DNA of 64,000 bases from Acanthamoeba castellanii str. Neff (lineage: Eukaryota > Discosea > Longamoebia > Acanthamoebidae): positions 62,001 to 126,000 of the forward strand of contig NW_004457313.1 of NCBI RefSeq assembly GCF_000313135.1, in the 5' to 3' direction. Below are positions 1-10,500 of this stretch, one piece after another (position 1 is the first letter of the stretch; each line of letters starts with the position of its first letter). The position numbers and the translations under genes were made by a program. Below the pieces are notes generated by a model. The model did no database searches. It was not told where the DNA came from and saw only the letters and a program-made list of their open reading frames with translations.

Positions 1-616
1 CAGCGGCGGCGCCGACGCGGTGGTCAAGCTGTGCGACCCGCGCGTTCCACGCTCCGTGTTGCCGGCCAAGCTGACCGGCCATTCTGCCGCCATCACTGCG
101 GTCAGCGTCCGGGACACTGTGGCCGTGACCTCCTCCCGGGCGCCGAAAGGCGAGCTCCTCGTGTGGGACCTCCGCAAAGTGGTACGCCTAGTTCGCTTCA
201 GCAAACGCTCGCTCGCCTGTGGTTGCACACACGCTCACGGCGAGCTATATGTGGGGCTGTTTGGGGGGAACAGGGAGAACGACACGACGGCCAGCCTGCT
301 GCATTGCTGCGCAACCTGGCGAGCGCCAATGCGGTTCGTAGCTCGTGCTACGACGGCACCAAGCTCCTGGCGAGCACTGATGGCGACAACTGCGTGCGGT
401 ACGCAGCTTAAGAGGCGGTTGGTTCTGCCAGCTAATGTACACACGCGCAGGGTGTGGGACCCGCGCGACTGGACGTGCGGGGCCAAATGGCCGCACGCGG
501 CGCCGCTGCTGTGCCTCGACAGCCCATCCACCAAGGCATTTGTGGCCGGCGGACAAGACTACAGCGTGTCGCTGTGGGAAAAGCAGCCCAAGGCGCGTTT
601 TTTGCCCAGTTTCTAA
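1..616 (+). CDS. WD40-repeat protein, 3' end (partial)
   Basis: Only the C-terminal part is in the window. Three exons can be read: 1-181, 274-398 and 451-616 (stop TAA 614-616). Both introns have GT-AG borders and phases agree. The product shows at least three WD40 blades, with motifs such as LTGHSAAITAV, LLVWDLRK, NCVRVWDPRDW and DYSVSLWEKQ. The blade joined across the second intron (CVR|VWDPRDW) is good support for that splice. WD40 beta-propellers are protein-interaction scaffolds; the partner or pathway cannot be told from this fragment. The N-terminus lies outside the window, so a BEACH-WD40 or other multidomain protein cannot be excluded. Confidence 0.72.
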   Translation, partial: SGGADAVVKLCDPRVPRSVLPAKLTGHSAAITAVSVRDTVAVTSSRAPKGELLVWDLRKVVRLVRFSKRSLACGCTHAHGELYVGLFGGNRENDTTASLLHCCATWRAPMRFVARATTAPSSWRALMATTACGTQLKRRLVLPANVHTRRVWDPRDWTCGAKWPHAAPLLCLDSPSTKAFVAGGQDYSVSLWEKQPKARFLPSF

Positions 617-795
617 TCACCACCACACCACTTGGTTAACACACCTCGTCACTCGCACGTGCAGACTGACGATACATCGATGTACAGCCACAAACGGAAG
701 CGCACAGAAGACCGGCCAAAGAGGCGAGGAGCGGAAGGTGAACATCAACGACGGCATGTAGGGAGGCAACAGTAGAGCGAGGTGGAGCAAAAAGG

Positions 796-914
796 AGAAT
801 ACGGCACGGTGGATTCCCGGGTGGTCGCCCACCCCAGTACTAACATCGCCTGGCGCAGCTTAACTTCGCTGTTCGGATGGGAAGCGGTGCTTTCTGCGCA
901 GTATGGCCGTATCC
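796..914 (-). rRNA. 5S ribosomal RNA, copy 1
   Basis: On the minus strand the sequence starts GGATACGGCCATACTGCGCA and continues through the CATCCGAACAGCGAAGTTAA block, then GTTAGTACTGG and the helix GGGTGGGCGACCACCC, ending near CCGTATTC, which pairs with the 5' end (one G.U). The internal segments fit a eukaryotic 5S gene with an internal TFIIIA/Pol III promoter. A T5 run on the transcribed strand (789-793 read in reverse) is a plausible Pol III terminator. It differs from copy 2 by A for G in the GGCG(A/G)TGTT block and by about three bases at the 3' end (TATTCTCC against TATCC). The 3' boundary is approximate by a few bases. Confidence 0.93.
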
Positions 915-933
915 ATAAACTATGCCACTGCTC

Positions 934-993
934 GTCACCGTCACCGTCACCGTCACCGTCACCGTCACCGTCACCGTCACCGTCACCGTCACC
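934..993. repeat. Hexamer tandem repeat (GTCACC)10
   Basis: Ten uninterrupted GTCACC units lie just upstream (in transcription sense) of 5S copy 1. They are open in several frames on both strands, which explains the Ser-Pro and Thr-Val ORFs here. I treat these as non-coding. Confidence 0.95.
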
Positions 994-1175
994 GTTGGCT
1001 GCTTCGGCCTTCTCTCCACCGACAATTGTGTTGGTGACCAGGGGCGAAACTAGGTGTGGGATGTGCATACTGGGAAACATTGCTTGGCTGTTCGGTCCTG
1101 CTTCGTGTGAATGCAGGGTCTGAAATCAAGTTGAGCAGTTTATTGGCGTGGCTGCATTGCCCGGTGGTTGGTTGG

Positions 1176-3218
1176 TCACAACTCACCAGCGCCATCAAGT
1201 TGTTCGTGGACTGTGTCGGAAAAGTTGACGGTGCTCTCCACCCACAGCGAGCGCCGCTTGTACCAGGCGAACGCCACACCGGCCGCAATCGCTACCACGA
1301 CCACCGCCACAGCCACCGGGACGGCCACGGCCACGCCGATGATCAGGCCCGTGTTGTCGCTGCCGCCTCCTCCGCCATCGGAGCCCAGGAGCGCGCCCAT
1401 GCCCACACTGGGGTCGTAGTGCACCCACGCTGTGAAGGCCGGCAGCTCCACCGCCACCTCGTACTCACCCGCCATCGTGCCGGTGATGTTGTGGCGGATG
1501 GTGGTCACCACGCCGTCCACGACGGCCAGGTCGAAGAGCACCACCGTCGCCACGATAGGCTGTGCAGGGTCGGAGTTGAGAGGCAGGAAGTAGGTGGTGA
1601 GTCCCGCGGCGGGGGTGTTGGCGCGACTGACGATGCGCGCGTTCGACGCAGGCGCAAGCCCGGCGCTGTTGAGGCGGTAGCGCACGGTGGTCGGCTGGGT
1701 GGTGCGCGAAGCCAGCGAGGAGGAGTTGGAAGTGAAGTTGAGTGACCACTTGACGGAGTTGGCTGGAATGGCAAAGTCGACGCCTGCGAAAGTGGAGTTG
1801 GTTTCTCGCTTGTAGAAGGCAAAGGACTGGTGCAGTTGGGTGCCGTCGTCGAGGCGGACCGAGTAGATGTAGGTACTGGGCGCTGCTTCTCCTTGATCGG
1901 GGACAATCTCGCGGGTCATGTTCTCTGTGGATTGCACCACAAGTTAGCCGTGCCAGACCTGTGGGCCATTTAACAATAGCACGTACCAGAGAGGTCGGCT
2001 GCAAGGAGCGTGGTGTTGCCCAGATGCAGGCTGCTTAGTCGCGACTGCACTGATGATGCCAAGTGCTGTGACCGATCATTGTTCCCTGTTGCAATGGTAA
2101 GCGACGAAGTTGCTACTGTGTGAGGCCTGCTCGCAGGAGCGCGGTACCGAAAGTGCCCGAAAGCTGGAATGCGGCCTGCTTCTGCTCGAACTCGGCCGTG
2201 GCGTTGGTCAAGGCCGCCAGCTGAGGAAAGCTTGAGGGCGCGACTGAGGCAGAGGCCGACGGTGAATACGAAACGTACGCAGTCCGCGAAGGCGAAGCCG
2301 ATGGCGTCACCGATGCCGATGGCGACCTCGTCGGTACTGACGAGGCGCTTGGCGACCTGGGCGGTGACACGGCAGACGACGGCGGAGGAGAGGGCGGAGG
2401 AGAAGCAGGAGGGGAGGGCGGAGGGGAGGGCGGAGGGGAGGGCGGAGGAGAAGGCAGGAGGGGAGGGCGGAGGGGAGGGCGGAGGAGAAGCAGGAGGGGA
2501 GGGCGGAGGAGAGGGCGGAGGAGAGGGCGAAGGGGAGGACGGAGGGGAGGGAGGAGAAGCTGGAGAGGAGGGTGCAGGCGAGACTCCGGCGAGGTTGGTG
2601 CCGCAGCCCCTGATCACGACCCTCGGTACGAGATCACTCAGAGAGTAGCTGTCGGCGAAGCTCAGCGAGTGGAAGTAGTCCACACCGCCCCAGGCCGACC
2701 AGGTCCAGCCCGCCATCACGCCGCCCGGCTGGACCGCGGTGAAGACCAGCCAGTAGACGCCGGGGTTCAGGTTGGTGTTGCCCATGTCGATCTGGTACTC
2801 GGTGGCGCTCACCGCCCGGCCGTTGGTGGAGGAGTAGAAGGGCGTCCCCGACGGCTTGCCGTTAGCGTCATCGTGGAGCGAGGCCACACCCGGCACAGCG
2901 GACTCTGATGACGAGAGAGAGCGAAACGAAAATGCACTCGGAGTTGGGTAGGAACAAAGAAATACAACTAATCTAGAACTACTCGAGGGCTGACGTACGG
3001 TCGTTGTCGATGACAAAGACGTGGATGAAGCTGATGGTCAGTGAATCGAGGGCCTTGATCATGATGGGCAGGCTGGGGACTGAAACGCCAGGCTGCGACG
3101 CGGACATTGCGGTGGAGTCCAAGAGGTTGCCCGAAGTGCAGGCGGCCGAATCGCCGGGCAGCGGGGCCAAGAAGAGCGCGAAGAGGAGGCAACACAAGTA
3201 CTCCCGGGCCGCTAGCAT
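1176..3218 (-). CDS. Secreted/cell-surface single-pass membrane protein with Pro/Ser-rich stalk
   Basis: Start ATG 3218; exon 1 3218-2999 begins MLAAREYLCCLLFALFLAPL, a signal peptide. Exon 2 (from 2904) encodes a beta-rich ectodomain (for example NPGVYWLVFTAVQPG) and then a low-complexity PPSPPS stalk. The last exon (1924-1176) has a second ectodomain, a Gly/Ser linker, a hydrophobic helix rich in V and A (GLIIGVAVAVPVAVAVVVVA) and a basic stop-transfer YKRR with a short tail. The frame is broken in the stalk: near 2450 one repeat reads gaaggcagg where a sister repeat reads gaagcagg. Removing that base restores the frame, and an intron about 2278-2127 (GTACGT...GCAG) would carry it into the last exons. 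Family not recognised; a cell-surface or adhesion role is inference. Confidence 0.6.
2390..2570 (-). repeat. Degenerate GGAGGGC/GGAGGAG tandem tract coding the Pro/Ser stalk
   Basis: Imperfect tandem repeat of about 9-18 bp units on the plus strand (ggagggcggaggggagggcgg). It encodes PPSPPS on the minus strand. Unit variation includes a one-base difference near 2450 that shifts the reading frame. Confidence 0.85.
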
Positions 3219-3444
3219 TCTTCCTTCTTCCTTCTGTCGCTCACTACTATCGTATGTGGGCCTTGCACTTTACATTATGCCACCCAACTGCGTGCCGGTT
3301 GGTCCACACTCGCACGTTCCGGTTGGGCAACCCGCTGTAGCGGCGGCTTTGTCGGGCTTTGCGATCAGAATGGTGGAACCCAAATTCTGGTCCTTCTTCT
3401 TCTTCTGCTTCTTCTTCTTCTTCTTCGGACATGAAGAGCAATGC

Positions 3445-4516
3445 TCAAGCCTGGAGGGTGATCTGATCACCCTTCTTGTACAACGTGACCGCGGGGCAGA
3501 CCTCGTCCGCGATGTTCTTGTGGCACACGCCCAGATTTTCGTCGTTGACCGAGTAGGCCACCGTCTTGAGGTCCATGTTCACCGTCATCTGCACCACATC
3601 GCCCGTCTTGAAACTCGGACCTGCACGCCCGACCATTCACTGCGTCAGACACGTGAAGGCGACAGTACACACGACACACGCGTAGTCGTACCGAAGGCCG
3701 AGTTCTTGCTGGCGTGGGCGCGGCCCCAGCCCGTGTAGGAGCCGAAGCCCCAGCTGTCGTGGTAGTGGCCCACGTAGCCGTTCGAGGTATCGGTGTAGCC
3801 CTCCCACGACCGCGCGGCGACGCCGATGAAGAGCCAGTTCGAGGCGTTCTTGTCGATCTTGAAGGTGTAGACGTGGGTGCCCGACGAGAGCCACGAGTCG
3901 AGGGCCACCGACTGCCACGACTGCGTCGTGCCCTTGCCCGCGCCCGTGTGCCGCACCGTCTTGCCGCCTTCAAGCACCTCGATGCCGGGCGACATGAGCG
4001 CGCTGCTCCACACCCCGCCGGCGACGCCTCGGCCCTTGCCGCGGCCCGCACGCCGGGCGGTCGGCGGTGCGCCGCCGGTCTGTTGGTAGAGCTTCTGGCG
4101 GTAGGCCTCGTGGACCAGCGCGTGCACGAACGCCAACTCCTTCAGCTCCGGGTTGAGGTCCACCTCCTCCACCAGGAACCGGTTCGGGAGCAGCTCGAAC
4201 CTGCGCGTGGAGAAGAGACCAACAAAACCAAGGAATTCGAAACGTAAACACGGCCCAGTCAACACCAATACATGATGGCGAGCGGGTGGCTGTGGTGGGT
4301 GGGTGAGGCCGGACCTGACGAGGGGCAGGAGGGCCTTGAGGGTGTCGTCCTTGGTGACGGGGTTGGTCTGGGCGTATTTGATGACGGCCTTGAAGACGTC
4401 CTCCTCGTTGGACACCCGGATGTCGTCTCGCAGCAGCAGTTCGCTCCACGTGCTCACGGGCAGGCTGTTGAGGCTGTCGTCCCGCAGGCAGTCCTCAAAT
4501 CGATCGGCTGCGCCAC

Positions 4517-4555
<39 letters not shown>

Positions 4556-5558
4556 CGTGAGTGCCACCTTAGGGGTCAAGCAGGCAACGCAGTGACATGT
4601 CCGACTTACCCAGGTGGGCCGCGCATCGTTTCTCGAGGTGCTTGGACTCGTACTTCCGGGCGAGCTCCAGTAGGTGGCCGATGTCTTTCTTCTGCTCGGC
4701 GACGAAGATGAACTCGCTCGTCTTGTCTTTGAGGCTCTGCACCTGCAGCTGATTGGAGAGCTCCTACACACCCGAAACAACAAAGAACGAAAGAGAGAGA
4801 GAGAGAGAAAGAACGAAGGTTGAGAGCAAGCAGTAAGCCGCGGGAAGCAGAAGTGGTGCGCACCAGCAGAGGAATGGCGATTTCCTTGGAGAGCTCGGTG
4901 CAGCCGGTGTAGATGAAGCGCAGCACTTGCTTGAAGACGGGGACGCTGAGCTCCTGGTGGGGCAGCTGCAGCTCCACCTCCCGCTTGTCGGCGTTGGCCA
5001 GGAGGTAGTCCCGCAACACCGGGCTCCACGCGCTCAGGATCACGCGGTGCGCCGGCACCTTCTCGCCGTGGACGACGAGCGTCACGTCGCTGAAGGCGTG
5101 CGCGTGCGGATCCGACTCGTCGAGCAGCACCGCGAACGTGCGCTGCAGCTGCTCGCCGTAGGCCTGCGCGTCGAACTCGAGCCCCACGTTCTTCGCTCCC
5201 GTGTCCTCTGCGTCCTTCTTCGGCGCCGCTCCCGCTCCGCCACTCTGCACCGCCGCCGCCTGGCCAGGACCACAATGATAATAAAAAGAGATTAAAAATT
5301 GAATATTAATATAATTCCAGCACGACGTTCGGGGGGGGGTGACGTACTCCACCAGAGTCGAAGAACAGAACTGTCGCTTTCTGTGTTTGTGATGGAGGCC
5401 GAGTGAGCAGCAGCCCAGAAGGGAAGAAAAAGAAAAAAAGAAAAGGGGGAGACCTCGAGGTCATAGCCGTTGGCTTCGAGGTAGTACTTGGCAGTGTCCT
5501 CATCTGCGCCGGTCACGGCCACGAACTGGGAGATTGCGTTGTTGCCCCGTGCCTGCAT
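3445..5558 (-). CDS. UBA-like / BTB-BACK / SPRY-type protein (probable CUL3 substrate adaptor)
   Basis: Six exons with agreeing phases: 5558-5454, 5259-4864, 4763-4610, 4507-4315, 4200-3692, 3620-3445 (510 aa). The N-terminal 35 residues (ISQFVAVTGADEDTAKYYLE then YDLEAAV across intron 1) are a UBA-like helix bundle as seen in UBX/DCUN-type proteins. A BTB/POZ domain follows (HAFSDVTLVVHGEKVPAHRV), then a BACK-like helical region (SLPVSTWSELLLRDD, VFKAVIKYAQTNP). The C-terminal ~180 residues are a SPRY-like beta sandwich (SPGIEVLEGGK, WLFIGVAARSWEGY, VAYSVNDENLGVCHKNI). BTB-BACK proteins usually dimerise and bind CUL3 to recruit substrates for ubiquitination; the UBA-like domain would add ubiquitin binding (inference). 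Start chosen as the first ATG of the UBA exon. Confidence 0.85.
4518..4554. repeat. (CAA)n microsatellite in an intron
   Basis: About 12 CAA/ACA units inside an intron of the BTB gene, 11 bases from the splice acceptor. Its translations as poly-Cys, poly-Leu or poly-Gln are not real. Confidence 0.93.
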
Positions 5559-5927
5559 GGTTTTTGTGCTGCGTTTTGGGAAGATGCCGGCACTCGCGTC
5601 TTCCTCCTCTTCCTCTGCGCCCACGTTACCCAACCTTCTTCGCTTCAGTTTCTGGCAGATCTCTCTTTTCCCTCGCGTTTATTTGCTTCACTAAAAAAAC
5701 GGAATTTCATCTTTCCCAGCTTTTTGTGTTGTTCTCTTTCCTGGAAAAAATTGACTTTTAATTTTGGAGTCATTCCCTTTTAATTTGTCCAGACTTCATT
5801 TTTACTGGTGGAGGCTGCACACGACACACCAACGGGGACAGCAGGCACCGGGCAACGAACCAAAAGACGAAGAACGACAAATCAAGGTACTCGAGATTTG
5901 TAACAAAAGTTGTGTGGGCGCACCACC

Positions 5928-7448
5928 ATGGCGGAGCACGGAGACCTGGCCAGGAGGGTCGCTGAGAGGACCCGCCTCGCGCACCTGAACGAGTTGGCCC
6001 ACGAGATGAGCCGCACCGTGCGCCACACCCTCGAATGCGTGGGCCGCCTGCTCTCCACCACCACCGACACCGAACCCAGCGCGCTCCTGGTCTCCTCTCT
6101 CCGCCGGCTGTCCGATTGCCTCGAACGCGTGTTCGACTCCTTTGCCAACACCACCACACCACAGCACGACAGCCACCTTAACTGCGCCGAGCGACAGCAG
6201 CAGCGGGCGCTGAGCGAGGGCCTGCTGCGCCGCATGAAGGAGCTGATCCTGCAGGGCGCGGGCATCATCCAGGCAGCCCAGCAGCAGCAGCCTGTGGCCG
6301 AAGCTGAGGCGCTGGAGCGGGGGTTCAAGGGCGTGGTGCAGCGCTTCGTGGTCGACCTCCGGGAGATCATCAGGCTGCAGCACGTCATCGCCGAGCCGGC
6401 TGACGACCAGCAGCACGGCGGCCCCTTCGCCGACGGCAACCACAGCGGACCCTCGGCCCTGCCCTCACGCACCACCACCGACGTGGCCGCCGACGTCCGC
6501 AGCGTGACGTTATCGGTCAGCCACGGCGCTTCGCCTACGGGCCGGCCGCCGGTGCCGTCTCATCAGCCGGGCAGCGCCCTGGAGGAGAAGAACGTTTGGC
6601 TGCGCGCGGGCACGCCTACGGATGGAGAGACGGGCGAGCCGAAGACGCACCTGACCCACGCGCTGGCGGCCAGGCGGCTGATGAGCCTGGGCCGGCGGGC
6701 CTCCCACGAGGCGGGACTCGGCGGTGGCAGCACCAGCACCACCGCGGATGCGGCGGGCGACGTAGGCGACGAGGGAGCCGGGTCACCGTTGACGGTGCAC
6801 CCCTATCGCAGGTCGCGCATCGTGTACGGCTTCAAGGTGAAGGAGGGCGCCATGAAGCTCAAGGTCGAACTGCAGACCGAAGAAGCAGAAGGTGAAGGTG
6901 AGGAGGGAAGGCCGTGGGAAGGAGGAGGCGACGAGGTACCACAACCACGCGAGGCAGGCAGGTGGAGCAGCGGCGGCGGAGACGGCGGAGGACCGAAGGA
7001 GGAGCTCAGCGACGAACAGTTCGTGAGCATGATGCTCAACTTCTTCGGCGAGATGGAGCGGCGCAAGGCCGCCCTCGCCAACACGCCGCCCGCCGCCAGA
7101 CGCAACCCACACCCACCACCCGACGCCCCGAGAACGCCACCAGCCGCCGCGCAGCAGGAACCTGAAGGCGGCGGTGGTGCGCCAGCGGCGGAGCACCACG
7201 CCTCGACGCCCAGCGACCAGCGGGAGCCCAACGAAGAGGGCAAGGCGAGGAAGATTCCGCATTTGCCTCCGCCCGCCCAGCAGCAGCACGAAGGCGGCGA
7301 CGGCGACGGTGGCAGCGGCACCTCGCCCACTCGCCAGCAGCAGCTGCAGCAGCTGAAGAAGAAGGCGGTGGCGGAGAACGAGGGAGGAGGGAGCCGACAA
7401 GGATCGAGAGCGAAGGAGGGCAGATGGTACAAGTGTATTCTCAGCTGA
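5928..7448 (+). CDS. Unrecognised protein: helical N-terminal domain, low-complexity C-terminus
   Basis: A single open frame of 506 aa from ATG 5928, which lies in a good context (CACCATGGC). Residues ~1-160 are alpha-helical with heptad-like spacing (RRVAERTRLAHLNELAHEMS, LLRRMKELILQGAGIIQAAQ). The middle is low complexity. A short ordered stretch (RRSRIVYGFKVKEGAMKLKV) and an acidic/helical stretch (SDEQFVSMMLNFFGEMERRK) follow; the rest is Gly/Pro/Gln/Glu-rich and probably disordered. No domain recognised. The GC-rich 3' half could hide an intron, but no splice is needed to keep the frame. It converges on the phospholipase D gene, leaving 107 bp between the two stops. Confidence 0.6.
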   Translation: MAEHGDLARRVAERTRLAHLNELAHEMSRTVRHTLECVGRLLSTTTDTEPSALLVSSLRRLSDCLERVFDSFANTTTPQHDSHLNCAERQQQRALSEGLLRRMKELILQGAGIIQAAQQQQPVAEAEALERGFKGVVQRFVVDLREIIRLQHVIAEPADDQQHGGPFADGNHSGPSALPSRTTTDVAADVRSVTLSVSHGASPTGRPPVPSHQPGSALEEKNVWLRAGTPTDGETGEPKTHLTHALAARRLMSLGRRASHEAGLGGGSTSTTADAAGDVGDEGAGSPLTVHPYRRSRIVYGFKVKEGAMKLKVELQTEEAEGEGEEGRPWEGGGDEVPQPREAGRWSSGGGDGGGPKEELSDEQFVSMMLNFFGEMERRKAALANTPPAARRNPHPPPDAPRTPPAAAQQEPEGGGGAPAAEHHASTPSDQREPNEEGKARKIPHLPPPAQQQHEGGDGDGGSGTSPTRQQQLQQLKKKAVAENEGGGSRQGSRAKEGRWYKCILS

Positions 7449-7555
7449 TGATGGCTGGTGATCGAAGCGAGGTTTTCCAGCACCTGGGGTGTGTGTGTGT
7501 GTGGTGTTTGTGTGATCAAGCGACTGTGACCGTTGGGGGCGAAGAGTTGAGCGCG

Positions 7556-10500
7556 CTAGAGTTGGGCCTTGAGCTTTGGGTGTCGGTCGGTGCTGCGTGG
7601 TGGAGGTCCACTCCCGGGCTTGGTGCCCGGCCTGCCGCGGTGGTGTTCAGGCTTGGTGGTGGAGAAGAGTCGGCTGCGGAGCTTGACGAGCATGTCCTCG
7701 GTGTCCCAGCCGACGGTCTTGGAGAGGAACTTGGAGAGCTTGTTGGGGTAGTAGACCCGGTTGAGGAGGAACTGGTAGTTGTCGGGGGCCATCGACACGG
7801 GCCGCCCGACCAGGGTGCCGTTGGCCCGCAGGCTGGCGCTGTTGCGCGAGGCCACGTCGCGGAAGGTGTCGAACACCTGGCCGAAGTGGTCGGTCTCAGC
7901 CATGGCCGGGCGGTAGAAGGAGCCCAGGTGCTCCTTGAGCAGCCGCACGCGCGTGCCCTTGGCCAAGGCCGGGTGGGCGACGGTGACCGACAGCTCCGAC
8001 GAGTAGAAGAAGCTCATGTTGTCCATGTTGGTGGTCCCCGTCAGTATGCACTCGTCGTCTACGATGGCCAGCTTGGCGTGCACGTAGATCGGTTTTACTG
8101 CGTCGTCGCGATCACATCAGAAACCTTAGGTCAGTACTGAGGGACAATCAATAACGATGACAGCTCACGGCTAGCGGCGGCGGCGGCGTACTTCGTTCGG
8201 TTCGGTCGTCTTGTCGAACCAAACCGTAGAGGCCCACGCGATCTGGCGCAACCCGGTGGATGAGGTGGAGGTGCTCAACGACTGCACAAATCAGTAGTGA
8301 AGCGTCAGTCTGAGGGGCTCCGCACGCACGCACGCACAGCGAGAGAGAGAGAGAGAGGTTGCGTACTCTGGTCCTGTGACCAATCAATCCACTCACCGAC
8401 GATGCCCCGCGGAAGATCCGTCTTCACCGGCGCCACAATGATAACCAGCAGTGACGGGTTGTTGCGCAGAGCCTGGACATCCGATTCGTGTGCACAAATA
8501 GTGCGCGCATGATAAGTTGTCATTCTCGTTATGGCCTGTGGGGCATAGGAGATGTGTGGCCACAGGCAGCAACGTACCTGGCACATGTAGTAGGTGAGGG
8601 CAAAGTTCTGGAACGGGTACTGGTGCTCAAAGTAGATGAACTTCTTGGCGCCCGTGATCATCTTGCTGTACTCGTCAAACAAGAAATGTCTGCGCGCAGA
8701 GACAAGCAAGCACGCCTGGAGGTGAGCACTTCACAAGTCGCCAACACGCGGAGGAAGTGGATGACGGTCGGCGTACCCTTCAAACACGCCGTTCCATATT
8801 CGCGTGAGACGAATGGGGCAGCTGCCATAGCGCATGGAGTAGCTGGCCTGCGGCCTATGCTTGCAGGCCTTTCTCTGGAAGAATAGATGGCTTGAGTCTT
8901 TGAGTTGAGCAGCGCAACGTTGGCTTCTTCGGCGGGGGAGGGGGGTCGGTACCGTATGCGGAATGTAGTGGGTGAGGTTTCGTGTTTTGGAGGGATCGTG
9001 GGTGAAGGCGTAACTCCACCGCTGGGCAAAATGCAGCTGGAAGTGCTGGGCTGCCGGACCCTTGATCATCAACTGTTGAATTGAATGCCACGTCGGCGTA
9101 GTGTTGTGTGATGATGAGCCCTTCGAGGTGTCAGCGTGTTGATGATAGTGGTGGGTACCTGTATATCGTGCCACAGAATGCGAATGCGGCGCAACAGCGG
9201 CTGGACCTCGTGGCCGTAGATCATTTGGTCCTCGGTGGAGGGTGTCATCGGGTTGAGGTCCTCCCAGTAGGGTCGGGGAAGTTGGTGCAGCGGCTGATCA
9301 TACCTTCCCCTCGCAATGTCGAATCCCTGGTTGTGTGTGTGTGTGTGTTGTGTGGCGTGTTGTGTGGCGTGTCAAAGAATGTCAAGAACGGGTGGTGGAC
9401 GCCCAGCGAGGGACATGCGCGCGTACCCCGGTGAATGCCACGGTGTGCGGCGGGCACTCAGCGTCGATAAGGACCAACTTCTCGTGGTGGGCCGAATAGA
9501 TTCCCTTGGGGTTGCCCGCGATAATGACCACTACGTTCGCGTCGGTCTCGTTGNNNNNNNNNNNNNNNNNNNNNNNNNNNNNNNNNNNNNNNNNNNNNNN
9601 NNNNNNNNNNNNNNNNNNNNNNNNNNNNNNNNNNNNNNNNNNNNNNNNNNNNNNNNNNNNNNNNNNNNNNNNNNNNNNNNNNNNNNNNNNNCACACGAGG
9701 CCGTGCTTCTGGCAGCGGCTCTGTAGCTTGGCCACTTCGCTGTCGATCGACCACTCGCCCATGTACAGCATCCGGTTGATGTGTGATACAAGCTCGTGCC
9801 GCCACACGATGATGCGCACTCGCACGCCGGAGAGTGCTCGCGATAGCAGGACGTCCTGCACTCAACAATAAAAACAAATGAACAAAGGTGCAAAAGTAAA
9901 CGGACACCACGTCATCAGGCGTATGTACCTCGAGGCTCACCCACTTGGCTGAGGGAGGTGTGAGTGGCGGGATGGGAATCTTGGCCCGCTGCACCAGTAT
10001 GAGGCCGAACGAAAGTGACACCTCCCACGCCAATATGCTGATCGAGTGTTGCGCAAGCATCATGCACTGCACAACACCAACAGGAAAGCAGTCAACTCAT
10101 TAGTAATTAATAAATAAATAAATAAATAAATAAATGAGCCGTAACAAAATGCGTAAGAGTGGGTGGAGGGGCACCTCGAACATGCGTTCGAACGTCTCCA
10201 AACCGTCGATGAGCACGTCGACATCGTTGCCCTGGGTCCAGTTGCTGAAGCTGTCGCTGGTCACCATGTCACCTTCGATGTCCTTGGCGCCAATCCTCTT
10301 CCCCTGCACCACCATCGCGTCCGTTCCGCGTGTGCTGTTGTTATCGCTGTCGGCCGCTTCGTCGGAGCGGTGGTGATGAATGGCGTCCGGCTCGGGTTCG
10401 TTGCCTCGCAGCAGGTAGTAGTCCCGCCGACTCACGAAGTTCCATAGGTGGGCCGGCACGACGTGATCGCCGGCCATGCCCTCTTTCTCCTTCGTCAAGC

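Larger units (their letters stand above)
617..1175. other. Intergenic stretch with 5S gene and hexamer repeat
   Basis: Between the WD40 stop codon and the stop of the next gene on the minus strand. Apart from 5S copy 1 and the GTCACC array I see no gene. An AATAAA on the minus strand (near 1140) could be the polyadenylation signal of the 1176-3218 gene. A donor-like GTGAGT on the minus strand overlaps that gene's stop codon, and a matching acceptor lies near 1123, so an alternative cytoplasmic tail encoded down to about 989 is possible. Confidence 0.5.

Noticed and set aside
745..1123. ORFs coding poly(Ser-Pro), poly(Thr-Val) and poly(Asp-Gly)
   Set aside because: They are translations of the GTCACC repeat and of the 5S rRNA gene; no start context, splice logic or homology.
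4454..4595. Poly-Cys, poly-Leu, poly-Gln and poly-Asn ORFs
   Set aside because: The CAA microsatellite lies inside a well-supported intron of the BTB gene.
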